In this document: positions 25,001 to 34,680 of the stretch, piece by piece
Layout: each line of letters begins with the position of its first letter
How positions within the stretch are numbered: the stretch's first letter is position 1
NCBI GenBank assembly: GCA_001579985.1
Contig: LRSR01012631.1
Location: 1 to 64,000, forward strand
DNA length: 64,000 nucleotides
DNA from: Hypsibius dujardini
Lineage: Eukaryota > Tardigrada > Eutardigrada > Parachela > Hypsibiidae
Direction: 5' to 3'
Notes under the pieces: model-generated
The model's database searches: none
The model's input: the letters and a program-made list of their open reading frames with translations, nothing else
Told to the model about the DNA's origin: nothing
Program-made: the position numbers and the translations under genes

Positions 25001-25472
25001 AGTCACATCAGCGAGGTCTTAAATGTAGTTCAAATAAAGCAGCAAAAGAAAAAGAGTAAACGCATTTCTGAAACATTTCGAATAAGCAAAACATTCGCTT
25101 GATTGATTGATTGGACAGTCGGGGGCTAAAAAACAAGCTAAAATCCAAATATCCAAGAGCATAATCAGCAGTTTCCCTGTAGCCTGCCCATAGGATTCAA
25201 TGCTAAAGAAACAGGGAAAGCGCCTAATGCTTGCGGTGATAAAAAGGGACGAACAATGAAATTTTCGTTTGTCATAATCCGCAACTTCAAATTGCAACCG
25301 AAGGTGAATTTCGCACAAAAAATACCTTGGAGTCACGCTCTCTCGCAACAACCGTGGAAGGCAGCAGAGTGGCGGGGAGAGTGGGAAGCTTCTGCTGCAC
25401 ATTGGGCTTGTTGATCATCCCGGACGGCTGGACGGCGGGGCCCTGGTTGACACGGTTGGCGAGGGAAGCCAT
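22064..25472 (-). CDS. Cyclin B (mitotic cyclin), complete
   Basis: Regulatory subunit of CDK1 driving entry into mitosis. Eight minus-strand exons: 25472-25326, 24980-24774, 24406-24329, 24227-24150, 23412-23170, 23065-22907, 22812-22708 and 22144-22064. Every exon is a multiple of three and all seven introns are phase 0; the product is 365 aa. Cyclin_N runs from VEHIYSYLHFRE through MRAILMDWL, LFLAVDITDRFLA and LQLVGVTAMFIASKFEEVYP. Cyclin_C follows from FDFTRPSPVHFLRRICKAAG to SILDITFVAVVPS. Internal order and motifs match B-type cyclins. The N-terminus is short (about 110 aa before the box) and I see no RxxL destruction box there, but a KEN box (AGKENG, residues 74-76) is present, which could supply APC/C recognition. 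The second last exon ends VKHQ and the last begins CIYKKYGSK, as in cyclin B tails. Confidence 0.92.
23440..24060. repeat. Degenerate direct repeats in cyclin B intron 4
   Basis: Blocks such as GACACTGATGGAGGAGAACC and GGTAACGAGACAGACAATT recur two or three times between 23560 and 23800, with many CAGACAG units. It looks like a decayed minisatellite. Confidence 0.5.
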
Positions 25473-26196
25473 GGCTGAACCGATTTTTACCTGGAGAGAA
25501 AAGCAGAGCATGCATGGTGATGCAAAAAGGAGAGAAAAATCGAGACCCCGTTTTAGACGTCTTCGACATTTCGCCCCAGCAAAACGGACAATTCCGACCG
25601 ACAAACTCATTTTCAATGGTACCTCTGGAATCGGGCTTCCTTCAAGGGATCTGGGAAATTTCCTGCCTGCAGAAATACGGAAGATTCGAAAGATGAAGGT
25701 GGAGAAAACGAAAACAAGGAAATCTTCCTCGTTTTTTTTTTTTGACGGAAAATTAAACAACCAGCAACATCCTTCACTCACTTCGGGCCGATTTTCCGAT
25801 GCGGAATCCCTTCCCAAATTGCTAACCGCCCCTTTCCTGTAGAAAAATATGCAGATTTTAAGTGAATGAAACGAAGAAACCGAAAAAAATCAGGAAACTT
25901 TTTCGACAATTCTTCTCGCGCTTTGAGCGCGTGAAAACAGATCTCCAACTGCTTTTTTTAACTTACTTGCTAGCACGTGTCAGAAGCGGAATGATCTTAG
26001 GAAGGGTGAAAAAATTGACGCAACAGGGCGAAGCTGAGGAATTCCCAAGGTGAAGGGCGAAGAACGAAGGACTCGAATTTTGCGCTGATTTCCTTCAGAC
26101 AAATTCTTGACAACAAAGCCAAGCTGCGCCAACTGCTTTGCCACACGCGAAACACAACTGACCGTTGACGCGCATTGCGCATTCGAGTGCATAAGT

Positions 26197-26405
26197 ACAC
26201 ACTGGGCCACACGACTGCACACTGGGCCACACAGCTGCACACTGGGCCAAACGGCTGTACACTGGGCCACACGGCTGTACAATGGGCCACACAGTTGCAC
26301 ACTGGGCCACAAGGCTGCACACTGGGCCACAAGGCTGCACACTGGGCCACACGGCTGTACACCGAGCCACACGGTTGCACACTGGGCTACACGGCTGCAC
26401 ACTGC
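26197..26405. repeat. 20-bp minisatellite, about 10 copies
   Basis: Tandem variants of ACACTGGGCCACACGGCTGC. Because 20 is not a multiple of three, all frames stay open and give long spurious reading frames. Confidence 0.92.
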
Positions 26406-26734
26406 GGTAAATGGGCAAAGCGCAGTGCGCACCCAGCAAAATGCACTTGTTGCATTCTCGCCGACAGACGGCGCCAGAATTTAGTTTCCTTTCTCGCACT
26501 TCTTGTTACGGAACACGGATGGGCGATCTGTTCTCTCCGTCTTTCTGAAGGGTTAAATTTCTCAAAAAAAATTATTAGGAGATAGTAAACAAATTTTATT
26601 TTTAGATAGATAGAGATTTTTACTAGAATAAAAGTTAATATTATATCTTTTTCCAGTTCCAAAAATGTTCTCCGGTGTTTCTTCGTAGATCTCAATGGAC
26701 CGGTTAATCTGATGACGTCAGCGAACAGAACACC

Positions 26735-27245
26735 AAATGTGCCCAAGTTAAAGCCAACTTTTAAGCTTCGGCCCCGCAAAATGGGGGGGTCCGAGTTCGA
26801 GCCAATTCCAGCTACCGCGTGCTGCTTTTCGACGATTGATTGATTATTGATTGAGGTCCCCTAACCTTCGGAGAACATAACAGAGTAAATTCAGAAATGA
26901 TTAATATACAAAATCTAACCGAAAATTTGAGCTAAAAAAATTTACAAAAAAAATCCTGCTTATTTTCTGATATGTAAAATTCCCCTCATCGTGCAGCTTA
27001 AAAATCGCTTGAACTTTGGTCGGCCTTACAGGTCGTGGCTTACTAGGCTGGGGCATTTTAGGCATCGAAAAACACTCAAGAAATCAATCAAGGACGCTTG
27101 ACCGCCAAAAAAATAAATTTGCTCAATCAATTGATCAATCAAAAACAGCTGCTCGCAGTGGCTGGAATTGGCTCGAACTCGGACCCCCTATTTTGCTGGG
27201 TCAGAGCTGAAAGGCGGCTCTAACTTGGGTATTTAAACATTAAAA
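26735..27245. mobile_element. MITE-like element with long inverted repeats sharing the GTCCGAGTTCGAGCC core
   Basis: The left arm (CCAAGTTAAAGCC, then GTCCGAGTTCGAGCCAATTC) pairs with the right arm (its complement around 27165-27230) over roughly 100 bp. The same core occurs at the ends of the Tc1-like copies at 48575 and 54786 and in the element at 30603, so this is probably a non-autonomous derivative. Confidence 0.65.
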
Positions 27246-27261
27246 GCAAGTGTGTACGATG

Positions 27262-27386
27262 CGCGATTATAACGGTCAATTTTTACACCCGGGCAGCGCA
27301 CTCGGTGTGTGTGTTGGCTGAGGGCCAAGTCATGACAGATGCGCGTGACGGAGGCGGGGCTTAACCGATCGTTATAATCGTGGCAC
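27262..27386. mobile_element. Short foldback element
   Basis: The ends GCGATTATAACGGTC (about 27266) and GATCGTTATAATCG (about 27367) are near-perfect inverted complements around about 100 bp. No coding capacity. Confidence 0.45.
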
Positions 27387-27657
27387 TACAGTATTTTACG
27401 CTCCCTATCTCAAGGGTCGATTTTAGGTCCAGTTCGTAAACACGTTCCGTCGATCGCTTGGTTGTTCATTCAGATTACTTAAACTTTATTGAACATTTTG
27501 AAACCGAATCATCATTTCAATCAAGCATGGTAGCACAGCCTGTTAGGCAAAAACCAACGAGCCAATCACGGACAAGTGAACGGAATTGAACGATCCGCTC
27601 AAGCTTAATGTCAATCAGCGGGGGTGGGGTTTAATCGACCCTTCAGATCGGGATCAT

Positions 27658-27830
27658 ACAGTACCGGTACTGCATGTTCGCGTTAGACAGGGAGAGCGTA
27701 CGAGTTGTGGAACGTTTAATCGGCCACGCGACGCTTGTGCTGTGTGTACGGTGCACACAAGCCGTGCACACGTTCCACTCCAGTACCACTGTCCTTGTCT
27801 AACGCGAAACTACAATACCGTACCGTCGCG
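27658..27830. mobile_element. Foldback element around TTCGCGTTAGACA
   Basis: GTACTGCATGTTCGCGTTAG on the left pairs with CTAACGCGAAACTACAATAC on the right, with further pairing inward (GTGGAACGTTT against CACGTTCCAC). Confidence 0.5.
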
Positions 27831-27987
27831 ACAGTAGAGTGCCCTAGGGCGTGCATTCCGCCCGCCTTGCGCCGTATTTTTTGACCGGTGTGCGTGTGTG
27901 TCTGTACGTGTGTGCGTGTGTGCTGCCCTGGGGCGGCGCTTATCTGTCCCTTCAGATCGGGTGCGTGCAGTGCGTTGCGAGATTAAA

Positions 27988-28112
27988 ACACGTGGCACAA
28001 AACCTTGCGCCGACCGAATTAAGCACTTCAACTCGAAGGCTGTCTACAACAGCAGTGCAACGAGTGCAATGGCTTAAGTCGGTAAGCGCAAGGTTTTTGT
28101 CACGTATGTAGG
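27988..28112. mobile_element. MITE-like family 2, copy 1
   Basis: ACACGTGGCACAAAACCTTG on the left pairs with CAAGGTTTTTGTCACGTATG on the right. The same roughly 125-bp sequence recurs at 30434-30566, including the CAACGAGTGYAATGGCTTAA core. Confidence 0.6.
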
Positions 28113-28352
28113 CTTTGCAAAAGTGCGGTTGTCGTACTCTCACGCCGCGCGAACAAACTTGCAAAACTGCCAATTAAACTGAATTAATTTGCATCTTCGA
28201 CAATTTCAGCGTAACCTATCGTCGATCTCGATGGTTCCTCTTGAGAATCGGTAAACGCGCCTTGCAACCGTCTGACCATTCATAGTTCCGGATGGAGTTC
28301 CGTAACCAGAAGAGAGGAAAATATTCGCACATTTTGCCGCAGCAGAAAAAGA

Positions 28353-31300
28353 ATGTTCCCGCCTCAAAATCGTTTATTTTGTGCGCTGACTTTTCTTAGC
28401 ATAACTTTCACCCTGATCATCGGTCTTCCACAACAACAACAACAGCCCCAACAACAACGGCATGGGCGGAACCGCGCTAAACGCTACGATGGATTCCAGC
28501 CGCTCGAAGCCGCCCTTATTCCTCAGGTACCAAACACATTTAAAAATGCTTTAATGAATATATAATAATATAATATATATAAAATTGCGCTTTCTGTTTT
28601 CTTCAACTTTTTAAAAACTTAATCTGGAGATTAATTATTTAGTTAAAAACCAAAACGAAAACTGCAGTTTAACTTTTTAGCTTTTGAGTTTGGCTGTTTG
28701 TAATTGACAAACTCACTGTTGCCAATCCTCATCCCAACAGGGCAGCTACGTGAAGCTCAACAGCCTCTCCGCCTATCACTCTCCCAGTTTACAAAGCTTT
28801 CAATCCCGTCCGTCGCTCCAACAAATCGACGATGACGGCGCGTTGGACGTCATAATCGATCAAATTCTCGCCAGCGAGACGAAAACCCCCGCGAACCCGG
28901 AGAAGCGGTCCGCGATCCAGACCGCCTCGAAGCGGTGGCTCGCCGGGATCGTTCCGCTGCAGGCGAACCGTCTCCCCATGGGGATTTTCATCCCCGAAGA
29001 GACCGCCGAGGTTCGCGGCACTCCGACGTCAACGAAACGCGCCAAAATCACCCTGGGAATACGGAGAATTTTCCGGAAACTGCGGAAGCTCTCGCTGAAA
29101 CGAGGAGCGACCTTCGATTACCTTCGCACCTTCAACGGACTCTCTCCGTTGGACGCAGTGTTGATTCCTCGAGGGTACTTCATCCCCTTGACGTCGCTTT
29201 CGTCGTGGACCGGAGCCGCGGTGGTCGCTAAGCCGTTTAATTCAACGGGGAAACCGTCGCCGATTATGCTCGGAAGGAGGAAGCGGTTTGTCGCGGGGAT
29301 TGAACCGTTGGATTCGGTGCTGCTGCCGGGTGGGATTTTTATTCCGCATCGGATGGCGGGACTGCCGGAGCTGCCGCCGCAGATCCTCATCCCGGCTGGT
29401 GGAGGTGTTAACAGTACCCCTGCTGTCACTAGTAAGTGACCCATACCAAATGTAAGATAGCAGAATATTCAATAATATATAATATGCTAGTATAAACGTA
29501 GTAATTAGTAATTAGTAATTAGTAATGCTAAGGTTAACGTGATATGAACGTAATCTAATGCTAAGATATATTGTGAACTGAAATCATTGTAAATAGATGA
29601 ATATTGTTGAAATAATAGGGAAAATTATGTAATTTATGTTTATTTGTCTTATGGAAGGGTAAGCTGAAATAATAATAAACAGATAATATGTATGAGGAGA
29701 AGCTTGTATTTCAGCTAACCTTCCAATTGGTCGATTAATCGGCACTCATGGGTTCCTCTTTGATGGCAGGTGCTTGATCGTTTGATTTGTGAAAGTGCTA
29801 TAGAATACATGGATATTATACAGAAAATCAAACAATGAAGCACCAGCTATGAAAGGGAAAGCCATGAGTGAGCCGATTTATCGACCAAGTGGAGGGTGAG
29901 CCGAAATACAGTTATTCCCTCGTAATAATAATTATTATTATCATCATTTAATTAACGAGATGCTTTCTAGCTAATATTTCTTAAATACTCAATAATATAT
30001 ATTGACCGAGAGTGACGGTTTTTGTATTCCTTATTCCTTATTATTAAACCTTAAACTGATGTCAACATAACAGGGAAAAGTAATTTATATTTGTCTTACG
30101 CGTAGTTACGAAAATCAACAATGCCATATCATGTATATACAGTATTGTTATCCTCGATAGATAGCGACAGCGCACCGGTCACGTGACGTAATGATTGCCC
30201 GCTGTACCCGAGAAAACTGTGTGTACGACTGTGTGGCATGCGAAGTACAGGCAGGGCACACGCTGACCCATTTAAGGGGAGGGGGGACCAATTTAACGTC
30301 ACGCAGCTCGTGGGCTGTCGCTATCTATCGAGGTAATACAGTACAAGAAGTTTGGTTCGTGTGTTGAGTGTTTATAGTCGAGGAAATAATAAATGTTCAG
30401 TTTGGACCACAATATATTTCATGATTAGCAATAATGTTTGCTACACACGTAGCAAAAACTTAGCTCTGACCGAGTCAAGCACTTTAACTCGACAGTTGTT
30501 GTAAAACACCTATGCAACGAGTGTAATGGCTTAACTCGGTTAGCGCAAGGTTTTTGCCACGTGTGTATATCGTACTGTACTACATGGATGTGGTGTACTA
30601 CACACATGGCCACAATTTTGGGTGGCAGAGTTTGAGCCATCAGGGTGGTCTGAGTTTGAGCCACTCTTGGCTAGAAGTTGCTACTGCTTTTTCCTGAGTC
30701 TCTGATTTAATGCCCAACCCAGCGGAAAAATTAGATTGAGGAAGCTGCTCTAAATTCCGCCAAAATAAACAAGTTCAATCAATCGATCAATCGAGTAGAG
30801 GCTGTATGATCAGCTGTGGTCAAGAGCGCGTGTGCCCGATGACATAATTCGGCTCGAACTCGGACCGCCCTTTTTTGGTTTAAAGTCTGCCACCCAAAAT
30901 TATGGCGATGTGTGTATACCAACATAAAATCATGGAAAGATTAAACGATGTGTAAGATTCAATTTATCGCGAATGTCTTGGATGTTTGCTGTATTTTAAT
31001 ATTTGAAAGCTATAAACATTAAAAAATATGCGAAGTTAATCTAAATTACTGAAAACTTTGTTGTCCATAAACTTCTTCATTCCTTTGTTTGGTAAGACCT
31101 TATTGAAAGGGGACTCTTAACTAGCGAACAATTCTTGCTGCATAAGCTCTTGACAGAAAACGTAGACCTGCCTGTCAGACAGTGTATTATTTTGCCGTTA
31201 AATTTCCTAAAAGTGTAAAATGTTTATTTTTAGGTGGACCAGGCGTGGTCGGCACATTATCCCCGGATGAGAGCGACCTGTCGGACGACACCTTTCCCAC

Positions 31301-32594
31301 CGTGCCTAATTTTCCAACCGCAGCTTCAACCACTTCAACACCCATTTCCATAACCGTAACCGACATAATACCCACAGACAAGCCCACAGACAAGCCCACA
31401 GACAAGCCCACAGACAAACCAACAGACAAGCCCACAGACAACCCAACAGACAAACCAACAGACAAGCCCTCAGACAAGCCCACAGACAAGCCCACAGACA
31501 ACCCAACAGACAAGCCCACAGACAACCCAACAGACAAGCCCACAGACAAACCAACAGACAAACCCACAGACAAACCAACAGCAACCAGCTCAGCGCCCAT
31601 AATAATGCCAGACATCAACGGCCCATCCACAGCATCACCATCCGGCTCCACCTTGAACATCGCCATTGACTGTGCACCGGGACCCAACGTCATCCCCGGA
31701 TGTCCGATTTTCCCCAGCACACCCATCGCCTCTACAACTCCCGTGGCACTGCCGGACATCAACGGACCAGTCTCATCCCCATCTATCGTTGTAGAGCCTG
31801 ACTGTGTACCGGGACCCAGTAACATTCTCCCCTGCCCCACACAGTTTCCACCGCCGCTTCCGAACCCAACGAGACCCTCTGTCACTCCAAAACCCGGCTT
31901 AATCCCCGTGCAGGTACCTCCCACTTCAACGCCCAAGCCGGGAGGCGGCGGCGGCGGAGGTCCCGGGAATGGAAGCAAGCCAAATCCAGGTACGATTTCC
32001 AAGCCGTCGAATGATTTATCGCATGACTTGCTGTCGAACGGGGATGGACCGGAAGTGTTTTTTTAATACTGTTTTTTTCCCCGCTTCGTTTTTCAATCTG
32101 CTCTTGAGCCTTGCTTCTTTCTTTCTCTACTGCCTGCATGAGGTTGTCTGGGTGTGCTGGACTGACTGTCCGATGGATACCATAAAAAAGTGCAATAACA
32201 ATTTCGGACGATAAATAAAAAATAAATAAATAAACACGAAGAAAAGAGGAAAAACAGACAGAAATAATGATGAAATTCAAGAGTTAATTATTGAAGGTAA
32301 AAAATTGCGTTTTCGGTGATTATAGGGCAGGACGACTTTCCGGGCGGTAATCCGCAGCAGGACACGGGTGATGTCTCGCCTCCTGCCGTTCCCTTGGAAG
32401 GGGATAACGGCGATCCTACGAAAACAACTGCGAGAACGACGACACCTTCTGTGGTGGTTGGTCCGATTAGACCGGCACTGCCTGTGGCCATGGATCTTTT
32501 CCTTCCGCCGGGCACGCAGATCGCCCAGCATCCCGGCCATGTTGAGCTTTATTATGAGCCTGATGAGATATCAAGGAGTCGTCGTAAACAATAA
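28353..32594 (+). CDS. Secreted repeat protein A (novel G-x-x-P-L...P-x-G-x-F-I-P family)
   Basis: Not recognised. Exons 28353-28526, 28741-29431, 31234-31989 and 32326-32594 join in phase to give 629 aa. A signal peptide (hydrophobic [14 protein letters not shown]) is followed by a Gln-rich stretch and basic, furin-like RNRAKR. Four copies of a ~25-residue unit follow: [56 protein letters not shown] and [20 protein letters not shown] basic linker separates units 2 and 3. Exon 3 encodes a Thr/Pro-rich stalk with about 17 PTDK/PTDN tetrapeptides. Exon 4 ends with a fifth, shorter unit ([11 protein letters not shown]). It resembles an extracellular-matrix or cuticle component, but no function can be assigned. 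Genes B and C are paralogues on the same strand. Unlike them, A has an intron inside unit 1 and none between units 2 and 3. Confidence 0.75.
30152..30333. mobile_element. 182-bp foldback element with perfect 20-bp ends
   Basis: It starts CCTCGATAGATAGCGACAGC and ends with the exact complement; inward pairing continues through CGTGACGT. Flanking TA dinucleotides on both sides fit a TA target duplication. Confidence 0.75.
30434..30566. mobile_element. MITE-like family 2, copy 2
   Basis: ACACACGTAGCAAAAACTTA on the left pairs with GGTTTTTGCCACGTGTGT on the right; homologous over its length to 27988-28112. Confidence 0.65.
30603..30915. mobile_element. Foldback element with about 37-bp ends
   Basis: CACACATGGCCACAATTTTG at the left matches CACACATCGCCATAATTTTG read from the right; the inner CTCGAACTCGGACC relates it to the GTCCGAGTTCGAGCC group. 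Confidence 0.65.
31373..31585 (+). repeat. 12-bp coding repeat (PTDK)n in gene A
   Basis: Tandem variants of CCCACAGACAAG encode PTDK, with PTDN and PSDK variants. It forms a charged, Pro/Thr-rich and probably O-glycosylated stalk. Confidence 0.9.
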
Positions 32595-33317
32595 GTCTAA
32601 CAGTCAGTTTTTGTTGCGCGGAAGTGCGGCGGAAGATAAATTATTGTGATACATTCGTTAGGTGCGAATTCGAGTCTGTTATACAGATTATATGTGTTTT
32701 TTTCTGCGTCATTGTCTTTCAGTAAACACGTTTTATCTCCATAACGAAATGGGACAGGCTCAGCCGTATAAGCCATCGCAAAGGCGGGGCTTATTGGCAC
32801 TTGGATTTAGCTGAGGAAACGATTCTTCAAAAACATGAAAAAAACATACGTAATAATATTTATCCAAAAAATTAATTATCCAGAAAATGTAAAACATTAT
32901 CCTAATTGCATGACTTAAAGCTACGTGGTATGATCATAGTATAATATAATATGGGATAAAGACTACTTCATAAGCATATACGTATGGGCCAGCAGTTCTA
33001 CGTCGGCTTAGTTTCGTCCCATCCGTATTGCGTTCAGCCGAATCAAGTACTTCCGGAAAAAGACTCGAAAACAACGTCCTCAGCAGTAATAGTCACGCAT
33101 TACATCCATCTGCTGTCCTTAATAATCGCTGACACGTTCAGCCAACGCGCCATACGTAATTCAGCAAGAAGAAACCACTTGAGAACTGAATTTCCCAGTG
33201 ATCCTGCGCCAACCCTTTCCAAAACGTGATGGCCCACCGTGATCTCATCTGACCTTACGCTCAACGAATTGTTTTGCCTATTTTCGGTGGAACTTTTTGA
33301 AGTGGACCACAAATGGG
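32595..33317. other. Spacer between genes A and B
   Basis: About 720 bp with no recognisable gene; it must hold the gene A 3' end and the gene B promoter. Confidence 0.45.
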
Positions 33318-34680
33318 ATGACGCAGTTTTTTGCCGCGTGTCTGGCTGCGTTGATTTTTTTCAGCTCGACATTTGAAGGTTCTATCGGTAAGGCACTGTA
33401 CCGGCCTACATCGCCCAAGCTCAAGGCTGTCCCGTACGAAGGATTCCAATACCTGGAACCATGTCTATTACCGGCCGGGACTTATATTGCACTGGAGACG
33501 CTTCCGGTGGTCTTCAACGAGACCGACACGTACAACGGCAACATTGCCGGGTTGGATCTGTTTGACATCGTCAACGAAATCGTACAGACTGAGCTCAGTC
33601 AGAGCGTGCAGAGAGAGATCGGGATGGGGAAGCTCCTACATCTTAGTGGTCGCCAACGTCAGCAGACTCCTCCAGTGGATCTGGTGCCGGACTCGCAGAG
33701 CGTTCATCTGCTCTTGTCCATGCGTCTGCCGATGGGCATATTCATTCCGGATACGTACTTGACTACTCAGGCCGCCGCCGACGGCGGCGAAGAAGTGGAC
33801 GATGCTGATGCGTCATATTCTACGCCAACTCCAGCTATGATGTTGTTTGATATTGTAAGACGTTCGACAATGCAAAATGTCTGTGTCTGTGTCTGTGTCT
33901 GTGTCTGTGTCTGTGTCTGTGTCTGTGTCTGTGTCTGTGTCTGTGTCTGTATCTGTGTCTGTCTCTGGCTGTGTGCGTCTTTGTCTGTGACTTTAACTTT
34001 GTTAGTGTCTGTGTGCTGTCCCGAAATTAAGTAGTCTATTACAGGAAAAGGCATCAAAGAACGCGCAACAAAAAATCTTCCGTGGAATTCGTCGAATTGT
34101 GGGGAGGCTCAAATCCCTTGTCCGACAACTTCCCCTACCTCTCAGCTATAACACCACCTTTCCCGGTCTCAAGCCATATGAGACCATTTACGTTCCCCAT
34201 GGTCTTTTCGTCCCACTCTCCGCCATCCCCGGTCGTCCAGGCGTGAACTCCACCTTGCCACCGGAAGGCGTGGCAGCACTGTCTATCATCGTACTCGGCC
34301 CTGGCGTATTTATCCCGCGTGGTCTCGTGGTCGCAGGTACCAACTACAGGCTAAAACATGCCACATCAAAATTGTAATTCAACAAATTATTATTAAATTT
34401 TTATTATTTAGCTCCAGGTTCGGTGCCTCCGTTGAGGCCACAGCCCTTTTCGAACGCTCCGGAGAAAGAACCGCTTGAGGCTTCTACAGAAGCACCCCCT
34501 CCACCGCCACCTCCACCTCCAGTTACGCAAAAACCGCGACCGACAAGACCGACTAAGGAGCCTTACGAACCGGTGAACCTTTCGCTTTTCCTCCCGCCGG
34601 GCACGCAAATCATTCATGTACCCGCTGAAGTGAACATCAGAGTCGAGGACGAAGAAGAAAACCAGGAAATTTTACTTTAA
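33318..34680 (+). CDS. Secreted repeat protein B (same novel family)
   Basis: Not recognised outside this cluster. Exons 33318-33854, 34045-34336 and 34412-34680 join in phase to give 365 aa. I chose the ATG at 33318 because it begins a signal peptide (MTQFFAACLAALIFFSS). Units: [58 protein letters not shown] and LSIIVLGPGVFIPRGLV. The tail has eight consecutive Pro and the unit-5 motif [15 protein letters not shown], then an acidic end. A basic amphipathic segment (KIFRGIRRIVGRLKSLVRQL) separates units 2 and 3, as in A and C. The last exon is 269 nt, exactly as long as the last exon of gene A. Intron 1 carries a TGTGTC array. Confidence 0.78.
33879..33962 (+). repeat. (TGTGTC)n hexamer array in gene B intron 1
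   Basis: About 14 near-perfect units starting roughly 25 nt after the 5' splice site. Confidence 0.92.

Larger units (their letters stand above)
25473..28352. other. Intergenic region upstream of cyclin B and of secreted-repeat gene A (divergent promoters)
   Basis: Contains the 20-bp minisatellite, a 0.5-kb inverted-repeat element and at least three smaller foldback elements, listed separately. The cyclin B promoter must lie just right of 25472; no clear TATA or CCAAT arrangement stands out. Confidence 0.5.
29432..31233 (+). other. Large intron of gene A filled with foldback elements
   Basis: 1.8 kb between exons 2 and 3, with A+T-rich stretches and three separate inverted-repeat elements (30152, 30434, 30603). 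If the intron is not removed, gene A would stop at 29437-29439; the in-frame PTDK exon and the gene B exon layout favour splicing. Confidence 0.6.

Noticed and set aside
26107-26585. Long open frames in several frames rich in HTGPHSCT/VAQCAAVWPS patterns
   Set aside because: They come from the 20-bp minisatellite, which stays open in all frames; no start context or splice partners.
26780-26800. Pol III B-box-like GAGTTCGAGCC suggesting a tRNA-derived SINE
   Set aside because: No A box at the right spacing and no cloverleaf; the motif is part of an inverted terminal repeat.
31187-32002. 271-codon minus-strand frame with GLSVGLSV repeats
   Set aside because: Antisense shadow of the PTDK-encoding exon of gene A.
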